This document shows positions 12,060-22,412 of a stretch of 64,000 nt of DNA, piece after piece. How positions within the stretch are numbered: position 1 is the first letter of the stretch; every line of letters starts with the position of its first letter. The notes beneath the pieces were generated by a model, which saw only the letters and a list, made by a program, of their open reading frames with translations, did no database searches and had not been told where the DNA came from. Both the position numbers and the translations under genes were made by a program. Origin of the DNA: Ipomoea triloba (taxonomy: Eukaryota > Streptophyta > Magnoliopsida > Solanales > Convolvulaceae); NCBI RefSeq assembly GCF_003576645.1, contig NC_044927.1, positions 12,126,297 to 12,190,296 of the forward strand, given 5' to 3'.

Positions 12060-14875
12060 TTCAGTTGTGGCATGACCGTTTGGGTCATCCTAGGTAGAAT
12101 ATGATAGGTCGGATCATATCTAATTCTGCTGGCCATAATCTTTTAAGATCTCATGTACTTTCACAAAATATGTTTACATGTGTTGCTTGTGCGAAAGGTA
12201 AATATATTGTACGCCCATCGCGTACCAAGGTTGAACATGAATCACCTATTTTTCTACAAAGGTTGCAAGGCGACATTTGTGGACCAATTAGTCCACATTC
12301 TGGGCTATTTAGATATTTTATGGTCCTTATTGATGCTTCCACTCGTTGGACTCATGTTAGTCTATTGTCCACGAGGAACAAAGCTTTCGCTAAATTTATT
12401 GCGAAAATTAGAGAGTTAAATGCCCATTTCCCAGATTATCCAATTAAATCAATAAGAATGGATAATGCTGGAGAATTTACATTAACGGCTTTTAATGATT
12501 ATTGTATGGTATTGGGCATCAAAGTGGAGCATCCTGTACCTTATGTCCATACTCAGAATGGTCTAGCTGAATCTCTGATTAAGCGTATTAAATTGATTGC
12601 TAGACCATTATTGTAGAAGTCCAGTTTACTGGTTTCTTGTTGAGGACATGCAGTATTGCATGTTGTAGTTTTAATACAAATCCGACCCACTGCATACCAT
12701 GATTATTCCCCCTTGCAACTACTACGTGGTGTAGAACACAATATTTCCCATCTGTGTGTATTCGGGTGTGCAGTCTATACTCCATATCACCTACAAACCC
12801 TACCTCCATGAGCCCGCAACAAAAACTAGGTATATATGTTGGTTATAAATCTCCCTCCATTATTAAATACCAGTGTTGCAAAAATCCCGCCTATGCGCCG
12901 ATTAATCCTCGCCTAGGCGCTAGGCGCTGGTCGGCCACCTAGCGTATCACCTTAAATGGTGGTCTAAGCGACCGCCTAGGCCGCTTAGGCGCTGACTGCC
13001 TAGGCCTCCTAAGCGCCAACTAGACCTCCTAGGCACTGACTAGGCCGCCTAGTTGGCCGATTATTTATTATTTTTAATGGGTTATTTTACTCAAAACAAC
13101 ATCGTTTTGAACGAAATAACTCTAAATTGTACACAGTCTAGATATTTTTTAGGTTAATATTTAATATTTTAGTAAAAGTATTATATAGTTTATAATTATT
13201 AGTCTTGAAAAAATTAAGAATACTTAAACAAATTTTTAAAAAATAAAAAATAAAATAAAAAAATACACGGGCGCCTTGAGGTGATTAATCCCCGCCTAGG
13301 TGTCCTAGGCGCTAGGCGCTCCCTGAGCGCCCGAGGAGCGCCTAACAATTTTTTTCAACCATGTTAAATTAAATACCTAGAGCCCATGACAAGAGATTAG
13401 TTTACTGTGAGGTACGCTGACTGCATTTTTTATGAAGATCATTTCCCGATGTTAGGGGGAGATAAAAGGCCTTATTTAATGAAATGCCGAGAAATTTCAT
13501 GGGATGAAAAAAAAGATCTTCAGTACCTAGACCCACGTACAAGTTAAACTGAACTGAAAGTTCAAAAAATTATTAATTTGCAAAATTTAGCAAATAACCT
13601 GCCAGATGATTTTACTGATAACAGAGGAGTGACCAGGTCCCATATCCCTGCTGTGAATGCTCCTTCGAGAGTATAAGTCCCCAAGGGATCAGGAATGCAC
13701 ATTGGCACTCCCTATTGCTAGAAGCGCGGGAGACCAGTTAGTGCAAAAGATTTAAATCCGCGGAAGACGAGAATTAGTAAAATATCTCAGTCACTCCAAA
13801 AATATCTTAGCCATCATGAAGACAGGGAACCTAGTGAACCTGTGCTCTAAATAATATGAACACTGGGAATGCAGAACATCCAGATCAAAATATTTTGGAA
13901 AATGATAATGATCTGGTTGATATCAATATAGAAACTACCATAGATTTTGCTGATACAGGAGAAACATATAACAGATTTTTAATAGTCGTCTACGACACGT
14001 TTGCCTATACAGTTGCCTGTAATATTCCACATAATAATCTGGATCCAGAACAAAAATCAATAACAGAGTGCCGGAAGCGCCATGACCGGTTGAAGTGGAA
14101 ATAGGTAATTGAGGCAGAGCTCAACTCGCTTAATAAAAGAAAAGTGTTTGGTCCCACCGTACTTACCTCAAAAGATGTGATCCCAATCGGATCTAAGTGG
14201 GTATTCGTACGGAAGAGGAATGAAAACAATGAGGTGGTTAGATATAAAGCGAGATTGGTAGCTCAGGGGCTCACACAGAGGCGCGTAATTGATTTTGAAC
14301 AGACATATTCTTCTGTTATTGATGGCATTTCATTCTACTATTTAATATCACTAGCAGTAAAGATGAAATTAGATATGCAATTGATGGATGTAGTGACGGC
14401 TTACCTTTATGGGTCACTAGATGCTGATATATACATGAAAATACCCGAGGGTATTCAAAATCTCAATATGAGAGGGAAGGATCGAAACACGTATAGCATC
14501 AAACTTCAAAGGTCATTATATGACTTGAAGCAGTTGGGTAGAATGTGGTATAACCATTTGTGTGAATTCCTCCTGAAGAAGGGATATGTGAAAAATGATA
14601 TTTGTCCTTGTATATTCATTAAGAAGTCATCTATTGGCTTTTGTATTATATCTGTCTATGTCGATTACATGAACATTATTGGGACAAACAAAAAGGCTAA
14701 GGTTTTTAATGAGGCAACTGATGCAACACATATTTTATACTGCATGTACTCTTTTCCTCGATTAGATTTTTCCCATAGGATTTTTCTAGCGGAGTTTTTA
14801 ACGAAGCTTGAGTATAGTTATTTAATGGCCAAGGGGAGTGTTATATATATTTTGTTTATGATCTTTAACACTTGA
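12060..14875 (+). pseudogene. Copia pol pseudogene (integrase and reverse transcriptase)
   Basis: Fragments in Copia order: GAG-pre-integrase (QLWHDRLGHPR, 12064 on); integrase core at 12101-12616 with the D, D and E positions in DICGP, MDNAGEF and AESLIKR; the post-integrase stretch SPSIIKY, broken exactly at 12870 by another element and resumed at 13377 as LEPMT; and RVT_2 at about 14104-14700 (SKWVFVRKRN, YKARLVAQG, MDVVTAYLYG). The RT active-site box reads YVDY instead of YVDD (about 14657-14668), which would abolish activity. An in-frame stop follows the GAG-pre-integrase, and several others occur. The enzyme cannot work; it identifies the element. Confidence 0.88.
12871..13368. mobile_element. 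GC-rich CCTAGGCG element, copy 1, inserted in Copia pol
   Basis: About 498 bp, starting CAGTGTTGCAAAAATCCCGC and ending in TTTCAACCATGTTAAA. Both subterminal parts are packed with CGCCTAGGCG-type words around an AT-rich core. A direct repeat TTAAATAC flanks it (12863-12870 and about 13369-13376); removing one copy with the element restores the Copia reading frame (IIKY then LEPMT). An 8-bp TSD and a CAGTGTTG start fit a hAT-type non-autonomous element. Copy 2 is at 15423 (inverted), with relatives at 33127 and 35919. Confidence 0.78.
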
Positions 14876-15422
14876 ACTCTTCATTTGCCTTCCATTTAAT
14901 CTCCTGATTATGTTAAAGAATTGAAAGGTTGTATGGAGGTGTATATATTGGTGTTGAAGGCTTATGAATTATGATCTTGGTGATCTTGTGTTCTTGTTCT
15001 TCTTCTTCTCGTTTTTCTTTCTCTACACTACATTATCATATATATAATCTCCAAGTAATTACCTTGCATTCACCATGCTAGAATTGAGCTAATTGATAAG
15101 CCAAATTATAACAATTTTGTTATACTTAGAAAAATTTAACAAAATAACCAATTTGTCCTCTAATAATTTGACAAATCAAAATAAATTTTTAATTTTAACA
15201 AAAATAAGTAGTGGATGGATTGAAACAGCCACACACTTTCAACATAATTAAAGGGAAAAAGTCGTATAGATCAATAATTGATGAACTGAGTCTATAATTT
15301 ATACATAATTAATGGACTAAAACTGTCATTTTTCCATATTATTATTATTATTATTATTAGTTGTTTTTGAAAATAATCAGGCATTCCATTAATGAAACAA
15401 GTCCAGTAAATAACATCATAAA

Positions 15423-15930
15423 CATGGTTGAAAAAATCGTTAGGCGCTCCTCAGCGCTCAGGGGGCATCTAGTGCCTAGGACGCCTAGGCGGGGATTAAT
15501 CGGCGCCTAGGCACCCGTGTATTTTTTTTTTTATTGTTTAAAAATTTTTTAAGTATTTTTTAATTTTTTAAAGACTAATAATTATAAATTATATAATATT
15601 TTAATAGTTAATACTAAAATATTAAATATTAACCTAAAAATATCCAGAGTTTTACAATTTATGGTTATTTCGCACAAAACGATGTTGTTTTGAGTGAAAT
15701 AACCCATTAAAAAAAAAGAACAATAGTTAATCCGCCGACTAGGCGGCCTAGTTGGTGCCTAGGAGGTCTAGTCGGCGCCTAGGAGACCTAGGCAGTCCAG
15801 TGCCTAAGCAGCCTAGGCAGTCGCCTAGCCAGCCAGCCGTCTAGACCACCATTTAAGGTGATACGCTAGGTGGTCGACCTAGCGCCTAGGCGGGGTTTAA
15901 TCGGCGCCTAGGCGTGATTTTTGCAACACT
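15423..15930. mobile_element. GC-rich CCTAGGCG element, copy 2 (inverted relative to copy 1)
   Basis: The same element as at 12871, in the opposite orientation: it starts CATGGTTGAAAAAATCGTTA and ends GTGATTTTTGCAACACT. The internal core (TTATTTCGCACAAAACGATG, AACCTAAAAATATCCA) matches the reverse complement of copy 1. A weak possible TSD is AATAACA (15409-15415 and 15931-15937). Non-coding. Confidence 0.75.
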
Positions 15931-16300
15931 AATAACAAATAAAAGCCATTAGAATGACATCAAATAGGCAACACAATTTGCAGACAGCTTGCCCGTATGG
16001 GCAGCTTAACTGGTCACGTGGTAAAGTTTAAAAGAAAAGACTAGGGATTGAGTCTCACCGGTGACAGTATGGGATTCCGCTGTGAGCAATCTCTTTGTTC
16101 GGTTACTATGGGGAAAAAATTTGCAGACAGCTTAATAAAAGAGATTTGAATAGCAGAAAATTCTGTATACTTATCCTTAATATTATTGTTTTTAAAAAAG
16201 TTAAATAGTATAATGGCAGTACCTTTCAATATATTTGATCAACACACTCAAATAAAGCTTGCCCAAATGGCATGGCATGCTACCTGACCCTTATTCAAAG
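15931..16300. other. Upstream region of expansin 1, possible SINE remnant
   Basis: 15980-16110 contains CAGCTTAACTGGTCACGTGG, then GGGATTGAGTCTCACC and a T-rich end. The spacing is reminiscent of the A and B boxes of a tRNA-derived SINE, but the match is weak. It may form part of the distal promoter of the expansin gene. Nothing else is recognised. Confidence 0.25.
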
Positions 16301-16532
16301 GAAGTCCCACGTTATCCGTGCACATAGCATATATATAAGATATTATTGAGATCAGATGCACCATATATATTCTGTACTTGTCTATCTCACACAATATAAG
16401 ATCCAATCACCTGACTCCACACAGAAATCTCAAAGTATATAAGTGTCAACTTGTAACACGCCAGATACATAATATTCATACAACTTCATCTTGACTTTGC
16501 TACCCCGGCCCAGATTCTATTGTCTTGAAATA

Positions 16533-18324
16533 ATGAAGACCTTTTTACTAGTATTAACAGTACTGTCATTCATGGCCAGGTTAAGCAGTGTTGTCCATGG
16601 TTCTGGCAACGACGAATGGTCGGACGCCCACGCAACATTCTATGGAGGCGCTGATGCATCTGGTACAATGGGTAAGTCCCTGCAGAAATCATAGTAACTG
16701 TGTAAATCCGTACAGTATTCTGGTTTTCTCATAGCTCTGTGACCCTAACCGGCAAAGGACGAGATAAATCAGCCTAAGTTACCCATAGCTGACCGGCTCA
16801 AACCCAGAAGTTTGAGGATCGAACCTTCCACCTCTGGGCTGTAGGTAGAGCACTCTTACCACCTGGGAATAGGTACAGTATTCTTTGCTAATGGGGTGAG
16901 TGCTGTGCAGGTGGAGCTTGTGGATATGGAGATCTATACAGCGAAGGTTATGGCGAAAACAACGCTGCATTGAGCAGTGCACTCTTTAAAGATGGACTGA
17001 GCTGCGGAGCATGCTTTGAGATCAAATGTGTGAACGATGGTGAGGAGTGCTTTCCAGGTTCCATTATTGTTACTGCAACAAACCTATGCCCTCAAAACAA
17101 GTCTCTGCCTAACAATGCTGGAGGATGGTGCAACTCTCCCTTGAAACACTTTGATCTCTCCCAGCCAATTTTCCAGCATATTGCTCACTATAGAGCTGGA
17201 ATAGTCCCTGTTAAATACAGAAGGTACTCTAAAATTTGCTTCACATACACTTCGAATTTTAAATGAATGTATAGGAGCAAATACCAATTTTGGTCCCATG
17301 ACTATTAGTAAAATGACAATTTTGGTCCACATGTTTAATTTCTACCAATTTTGGTCTCACGACTATTGTTTTAGTACCAATTTTGGTCCAATAACTATTG
17401 TTTTAGTGCCAAAATTCATCGCGCCGATCACCCATCCGTTTAAAACGTGCCGAAATTTAAAAATTTTAAAGGTATTATTTTCGTCCTTTTCAACTCAATA
17501 TCCCAATTTGAACATTAATAAAGAGATTTAAGTCCTAAGATCGATCACAATTCACAATTCTCCTCCTCAAATTAAGGTAAAATGAGGAGGAAAACTGAGA
17601 ATTTTGATTAATCTTATGACTTAAATCCATTTATTCATGCTCAAATTGGGATACTAAATTGAAAATGACGAAAATACCCTTAACAATTTTAGACTTTTAC
17701 ACGCTTTAAACGGATGGCGACCGGCGCGATGAATTTTGGCACTAAAACAATAGTCGTGGATGAAAATTAGTACTAAAACAATAGTCGTGGGATCAAAATT
17801 GTCATTTTGCTAATAGTCGTGGAACCAAAATTGATATTTGCTCAATGTATAGCTTACCACTTACCAGCAGTGTTCTGAACTTAATTGGATGGGTGAACAG
17901 AGTTCCTTGCAAGAAGAGAGGTGGAATAAAATTCAGTATAACAGGTCATTCCTACTACAACCTTGTACTGATCACCAACGTGGGAGGAGCTGGGGATGTT
18001 GTGTCTGTCTCTATCAAGGGATCCAACACTAGCTGGTTACCAATGTCTCACAATTGGGGCCAAAACTGGGAATGTAAGGCCTACCTCAATGGACAAGCGT
18101 TGTCTTTCAAGCTCACAACAAGCGACGCACGCACTCTTGTCTGCAACAATGTAACACCTCCGGGCTGGTCTTTTGGTAAGACCTACACCGGGGGACAATT
18201 CTCTGGTCACGAGTCCTCCACTTCCAACTCTTCCCATACTACCAGTATCAATTTTTTTGTACTTGTTCTAGCTCTGCTACAAGTACATCCACTATTACAA
18301 CTATATACTTTGGTCAAGTGCTAG
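16533..18324 (+). CDS. Alpha-expansin 1 (EXPA family) with unusual C-terminal tail
   Basis: Secreted wall-loosening protein that loosens cellulose-xyloglucan contacts without hydrolysis. Exons 16533-16671, 16911-17223 and 17901-18324 (GT-AG introns) give 291 residues. Residues 1-23 form a signal peptide. The double-psi barrel domain follows ([20 protein letters not shown] at 34-53; HFD at 126-128), then the CBM63-type domain ([27 protein letters not shown]). An in-frame ATG at 16491 would add 14 residues before the signal peptide, so 16533 is preferred. Canonical alpha-expansins stop at about the position of QF (250-251). Here 40 more residues follow: a Ser/Thr-rich spacer, then a hydrophobic stretch ([12 protein letters not shown]). 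TATATAAG boxes lie at about 16328 and 16436. Its nearest relative is the gene at 22413. Intron 1 holds a SINE-like sequence, intron 2 a MULE-type element. Confidence 0.9.
16775..16885 (-). mobile_element. Probable tRNA-derived SINE (Au-like) in expansin 1 intron 1
   Basis: On the minus strand the intron reads CAGGTGGTAAGAGTGCTCTA (A-box-like) and about 35 bases later GGTTCGATCC (B-box). This spacing is typical of tRNA-derived SINEs and resembles the widespread plant Au family from memory. Intron 1 of the sister gene is only 86 bp and lacks it, against 239 bp here. A TSD was not resolved. Confidence 0.55.
17275..17843. mobile_element. MULE-type inverted-repeat element in expansin 1 intron 2
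   Basis: 569 bp, starting GAGCAAATACCAATTTTGGT and ending with the matching inverse (ACCAAAATTGATATTTGCTC). Identical 9-bp TSD AATGTATAG at 17266-17274 and 17844-17852. The arms carry repeated CCAATTTTGGTC words, and the centre is an inverted copy of a stretch around TTTTAAAGGTATTATTTTCG. It lies wholly within the intron and leaves both splice sites intact. Non-coding. Confidence 0.87.
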
Positions 18325-18786
18325 GCCTTAACTGTATATCAAATATTACTGTTGATAACAGAATATTCTAAACACACTGGAATGAGATTCAAAAGCCTGG
18401 CTTCCTTTGCATCAAAAATTAGAGTATGTCATGTTCATCCCATGGTGTTGAGAATGAGATATTCTTCCAAATTTCTATTTCACTGTACTAACCTAACAAA
18501 GTTTTGTTTATTTCTCCCATTATATGATATGGCAACTAATTTTACAAACACACAGCACACTTACAGTATTATACAAAAAGGAATGTAATTAGCTCAAAGA
18601 GGGAAAGGGTCAACTAATTTTACAAACACACAGCACAGCCACTGTATTATACAAAAAAGGGGATGGAATTAGCTCACAGAGGGGAAAGCTAGGTGTGGAA
18701 ATTGCAATATGAAATAAATGCACAACACTATAATCAACTAAACTAATACAGCATTTGTAACACCATTTCTCCCCCTTTTAAACCTT
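18325..18786. repeat. Expansin 1 downstream region with a 78-bp direct duplication
   Basis: 18534-18611 and 18612-18689 are imperfect direct copies (ACTAATTTTACAAACACACA; TATTATACAAAAA; AATTAGCTCA). The region probably contains the expansin 1 3' UTR. No gene was seen. Confidence 0.55.
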
Positions 18787-19720
18787 TCAATGGAATAATC
18801 AGGACGGGGTGCGGAGCAGACGGGTCCGAAGCAGTTGCTAAGAACTGGGGTTAGCCCTCGGCCACGGGCTGACAGTGACGCGGGTGAGGTCAGCCTCGGC
18901 CAGGTCCGCCACTCTTGGGTCTAGGTCTCGCTGCGGGCGATTGCGGTCCAGGGTCATTGGATGCGTTCTCCCTTCGATTTCTCCGGATCTGTTGGACCCA
19001 AATCGGTATAAAAACATGTAATCCTGTCTCATTAAGGCATCTACTTCTGACCTAAACACTTTTGTCGTGTTATTGTCTAAGTCTATCTTTGTAATAGCAT
19101 TATCCATTATTAACAAAACTTAATCTTCGCGATTACTATTAGTGTCATATCTTGTCAACCCCCATAATTTTATGGGGTTTTATTGATTCGGTTGACACGA
19201 GTTAATTAAATCCATCAGCCGAGTTCAAGCTCAAGCATTCTATACCCCTAGCTATGGCAAGTGCAAGATCCCACTCCAACAATTCCCACGACTCGCGTGG
19301 TAATCAGGCTCACTCCTGTACAACAATCCTAATGGGACAGCGAGTCGTCAAACTCTGCCCATGAGGTCGACCGGTAACCTCAAGGACATGATCAACAATA
19401 ACCGCTAGGCTGGGTCAAACCCACCCCTTACGCCTCCAGCCCTGGGCTTCCAAGAAGGGATGGTCGCGTTCCGGCAAGCTACCACTATTTTGATGCAGAT
19501 CTTGGATGGGCTCCAAGGAAGCCTCGCGGCTTTCCCACCCAACCCGTCACGGCGGGGAGAGGATCCGAGCACCCGCCGACTTCACACACCCAAACCTCAC
19601 CTACACGGGCAGATCAATTCACCTCGTCCCTCGGCAAGGCGGGGAGGGGACGAGGCCACCATAGGTCGGCCTGAGCTAATTGAAAACAAGAAAATAAATA
19701 AATCATAATTCTAATAGCAA
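18787..19720 (+). mobile_element. Possible LTR retrotransposon fragment (LTR promoter and gag start)
   Basis: A GC-rich island abruptly different from its flanks. 18990-19015 has CGGTATAAAAACATG, a TATA box of LTR type. At 19254 a short frame starts MASARSHSNNSHDSRGN, followed by GC-rich sequence without a long frame. The order of promoter, leader and gag-like start suggests a degenerate LTR element. No second LTR, PBS or TSD was found, so the call is tentative. Confidence 0.3.
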
Positions 19721-20300
19721 ATTCGTCGCACTAACAACACGAAAATAAAATCGAAAGGTTAATGCATCTCATACGGGTCGTCGGAAAATTAGCAAATCAT
19801 TAATATTATAATCAAGCTCTGACGGTAAAAACATGAAAAAAAAAAAAACTTGAAATTGGAGACGAGCCATCAATGTTCAATTTTGCCTTATCTGTTGCCT
19901 CCTTCATCAACGAAATAAAAACTCTGGTCAAGAAAAAGAGCTCAATCGCAGTGAATCAAAGATACAAAGAAGACGAAGAATATGATTTCTATCAGAAAGA
20001 GAAATCAAAGATGCGAAGATAAAAATTTAAAAAAAAAAAAGAAAAAAGAAAAAAAGATGGGGATAAGAAAAGGAAGGTAAGAAGATAACATCAGTTAACA
20101 CCGTTAAAAAAAAATGAAATTTTTTTATAAGTAAGATGACGTCGTTTTGGACCCAGGTCTACCTTGCAATGTAGACTTGGGTCTACAGAATAATTTGCCT
20201 ACTCTCGAGCAGAAATCTTACTAATATACATGTGTAAGCTAGTCATGATTTAGAGACAAAACACACTACTTAAATTTTCTTTTGGGACATATTCTCATGT
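19721..20300. other. Gene-free region; short palindromic repeat near 20150
   Basis: A-rich and G/A-rich sequence (19815-20060), then ACCCAGGTCTACCTTGCAATGTAGACTTGGGTCTACAGAATAATTTGCC at about 20152-20200 (ends and palindrome only), resembling sequence at 58978-59025. These look like ends of a short repeat family. No gene was recognised. Confidence 0.45.
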
Positions 20301-20381
20301 AATTAAACTCCTGAAACATGTTCTTACGTGATCACAATCCTGAACCGTGTTCTCAAGTGATCACACTCATTTATATATATA

Positions 20382-20493
20382 TGTATGTGTGTGTGTATGT
20401 GCGCGCGCGCGCGTGTGTGTATATAAAGGCGGATCCAGCATGGGGGCAGTGGAAGCAGCTGTCCCCACTCACCCACACCCACCACTATATAGC

Positions 20494-20565
<72 letters not shown>
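20382..20565. repeat. TG/CG and TA microsatellites
   Basis: GTGTGTGTATGTGCGCGCGCGCGTGTGTG-type run at about 20386-20420 and a TA run of about 60 bases at 20498-20563. The open frames across them (tyrosine/isoleucine repeats) are products of the repeat and not genes. Confidence 0.9.
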
Positions 20566-20604
20566 AATACATTTTTAGATATAAGTATATGAAAACAGAT
20601 ATAA

Positions 20605-20725
20605 ACAAATAATTGGTTAGTTGGCTGAGATGGTTGGTGTGTGCCCTTACCCAGGAAATGGTGAGGCCGAGTTTGACTCTTGCTAGCAGCATGTGTAATC
20701 ATAATTGGAGCCTTCTTCAACCCTT
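20605..20725 (+). mobile_element. Possible tRNA-derived SINE
   Basis: TGGTTAGTTGGCTGAGATGG (A-box-like) is followed about 45 bases later by GAGTTTGACTCTTG (B-box-like), the internal RNA polymerase III promoter layout. It continues into TAATCATAATTGGAGCC. No TSD was seen. A decayed tRNA pseudogene is the alternative; no tRNA fold is evident. Confidence 0.4.
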
Positions 20726-20733
20726 TTCCCGTC

Positions 20734-21185
20734 CCCTTCTAAAGCTTATAATAATGAGATGTGTAATTTATAATGAATTTTTTATTTAAATTATTTTATT
20801 CTCGTTCCCTTCTAAAGCTTATAATAATGAGATGTGTAATTTATAATGAATTTTTTATTTAAATTATTTTATCAAATTAATTATTTTTCATATATTATTA
20901 TTAATAATTTTATAAAGTTTTAGTCTGTTTTATTTTTTTGTCTATATCTAACAATATTTATGACTATATTCCTTTTAAGTCATTCAATTTATAATGTGTT
21001 CTCTATTTGAATTATTTTATCAAATTAATTATGTTTCATATATTGTTATTAATATTTTTATAAAGTTTTATTGTGTTTTATTTTTCTTGTACATCCAACA
21101 ATATTTATGACTATATTTCTTTTTAAGTGATATTTTTTAAAGTTTAAACTACATCTTTTATGTTTCGCTCCCACTGAAAAAAAAT
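20734..21185. repeat. AT-rich direct repeats (73-bp duplication and diverged copy)
   Basis: CCCTTCTAAAGCTTATAATA begins at 20734 and again at 20807, a near-perfect 73-bp duplication. The following part, from TTTATAATG to ATTTATGACTATATT, recurs once more with changes at about 20989-21120. The flanks (GGCGGATCC at 20427 and CTAGCTCCGCC at about 21189) may be ends of one larger degenerate element. Confidence 0.7.
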
Positions 21186-21365
21186 TTCTAGCTCCGCCAC
21201 TATATATATATATATATATAGACACACACGTGAAATCCATTTGAACATTCACTTATTTCCAATTAAGACGTTTCAATGATTTTTTTTAATCAAGATATTC
21301 AATTGCAGTATTTTATTAAATGGTTGAAATTTGGTTCCTCTCAAAGTCAAATATTAACATTCTAA

Positions 21366-22043
21366 AGGGGCGTTTGGTTCGGGTTATATAGGATAACTAG
21401 AGTTATATTGGGTTGGTTATCTAACATTCCTATGTTTGGTTAGAATTATATAACATTCCCTTGGAATCAAACATTGCCTCCACATCATTATATAACATTC
21501 CCTTGGAATCAAACATTGCCTCCACATCACACTTTAACATTCCCTTGGAATCAAACATTGCCTCCACATCACACTTTTTCTTTCCCTTGGAATCAAACAT
21601 TGCCTCCACATCACACTTTTTCTTGTTTTTGAGGGAATGTGATTCCCTTGCTCATCTTAGGTAATGTTAGATTCCCTTGTCATTTTACATTCTTTGCCCT
21701 TAACATACATCAAGGTGAAAGTTTGATTTTTGAACTTTATTTTATTTATTTTATTTTTATGAAAGAAGACTAGATATGGGAAAACATAAATTTAGAAAAG
21801 AAAGAACATTATATTGTAACAGTTTGGCACATGTTCATGTTTGCAAGGTGATTTGCAATATGAGAGTATTAAGGTAAAATAATCATTATAACATAAACAA
21901 TAAATTCAACCAAACATGCATGTTTATATTATATAGCCTAATTTTTACGAAACACAGGAATTTAACATTCCCAGTAATCTAACATTCCTAGCAATCTAAC
22001 ATTCTCTAAGGTAATCTAACATTCCGTGAACCAAACCACCCCT
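21366..22043. mobile_element. Inverted-repeat element containing a 42-bp minisatellite
   Basis: Left end AGGGGCGTTTGGTTCGGGTT, right end GTGAACCAAACCACCCCT: short TIRs of the GGGG-GTTTGGTTC type common in plant MITEs. Inside, TTGGAATCAAACATTGCCTC recurs at 21461, 21503, 21545 and 21587 (period 42, so it stays open in one frame). No TSD was identified. The repeated peptide is not considered a gene. Confidence 0.65.
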
Positions 22044-22412
22044 GAATAATATGTAACATAAGTGTACTTTATTTTTTTTTTGGTTTGCAGAGTTAAAAAA
22101 TATAACTGTACACATAATATTGATGGAAGTAGGGGAAAAATACCCAAAGTATAACAATTTGGTGGGCAGAGTGTCTGTGTATCTGAATAAAAACCTTCCC
22201 AAACAACACGGGAATCTATCTAAGCCCATTATTTAATAATTGGATTTGCTATGCACACTACTTGTCAGTCCTTGACTACAAGCACCAGGCAGAAATCTTA
22301 CTAGTGTACATGTGTAAACTAGTCACGGGTGGGTCACACATAAAACACCCTACCCTACCCTGCATCATCTTCTTTACTTAGCTTAGGCTGCAGAATTCTC
22401 AAAACCACTGAA

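Larger units (their letters stand above)
11726..15113 (+). mobile_element. Copia LTR retrotransposon, internally deleted, with LTRs and TSD
   Basis: Two related terminal repeats bound it: 11726-11978 and 14839-15113. Both begin TGTTA and end AACA, and share ATATTGGTGTTGAAGGCTTA, CTCTACACTACATTATCATA and AGCTAATTG. A 6-bp direct repeat, ATTTTG, flanks the element (11720-11725 and 15114-15119). After the 5' LTR comes TGTTATCAGCACGA, a primer-binding-site-like sequence; before the 3' LTR is the purine tract AAGGGGAG (14831-14838). The total is 3.39 kb against about 5 kb for a full Copia, so gag, protease and most of RNase H are missing. The LTRs have diverged clearly, so the insertion is old. 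Confidence 0.85.

Noticed and set aside
16041..16229. 62-codon minus-strand frame upstream of expansin 1
   Set aside because: Short, low-complexity, no resemblance; lies in the promoter-side region.
20318..20720. Several open frames of 74-122 codons over the microsatellite
   Set aside because: They translate TA and TG repeats into Tyr/Ile/His runs, overlap on both strands and have no family resemblance.
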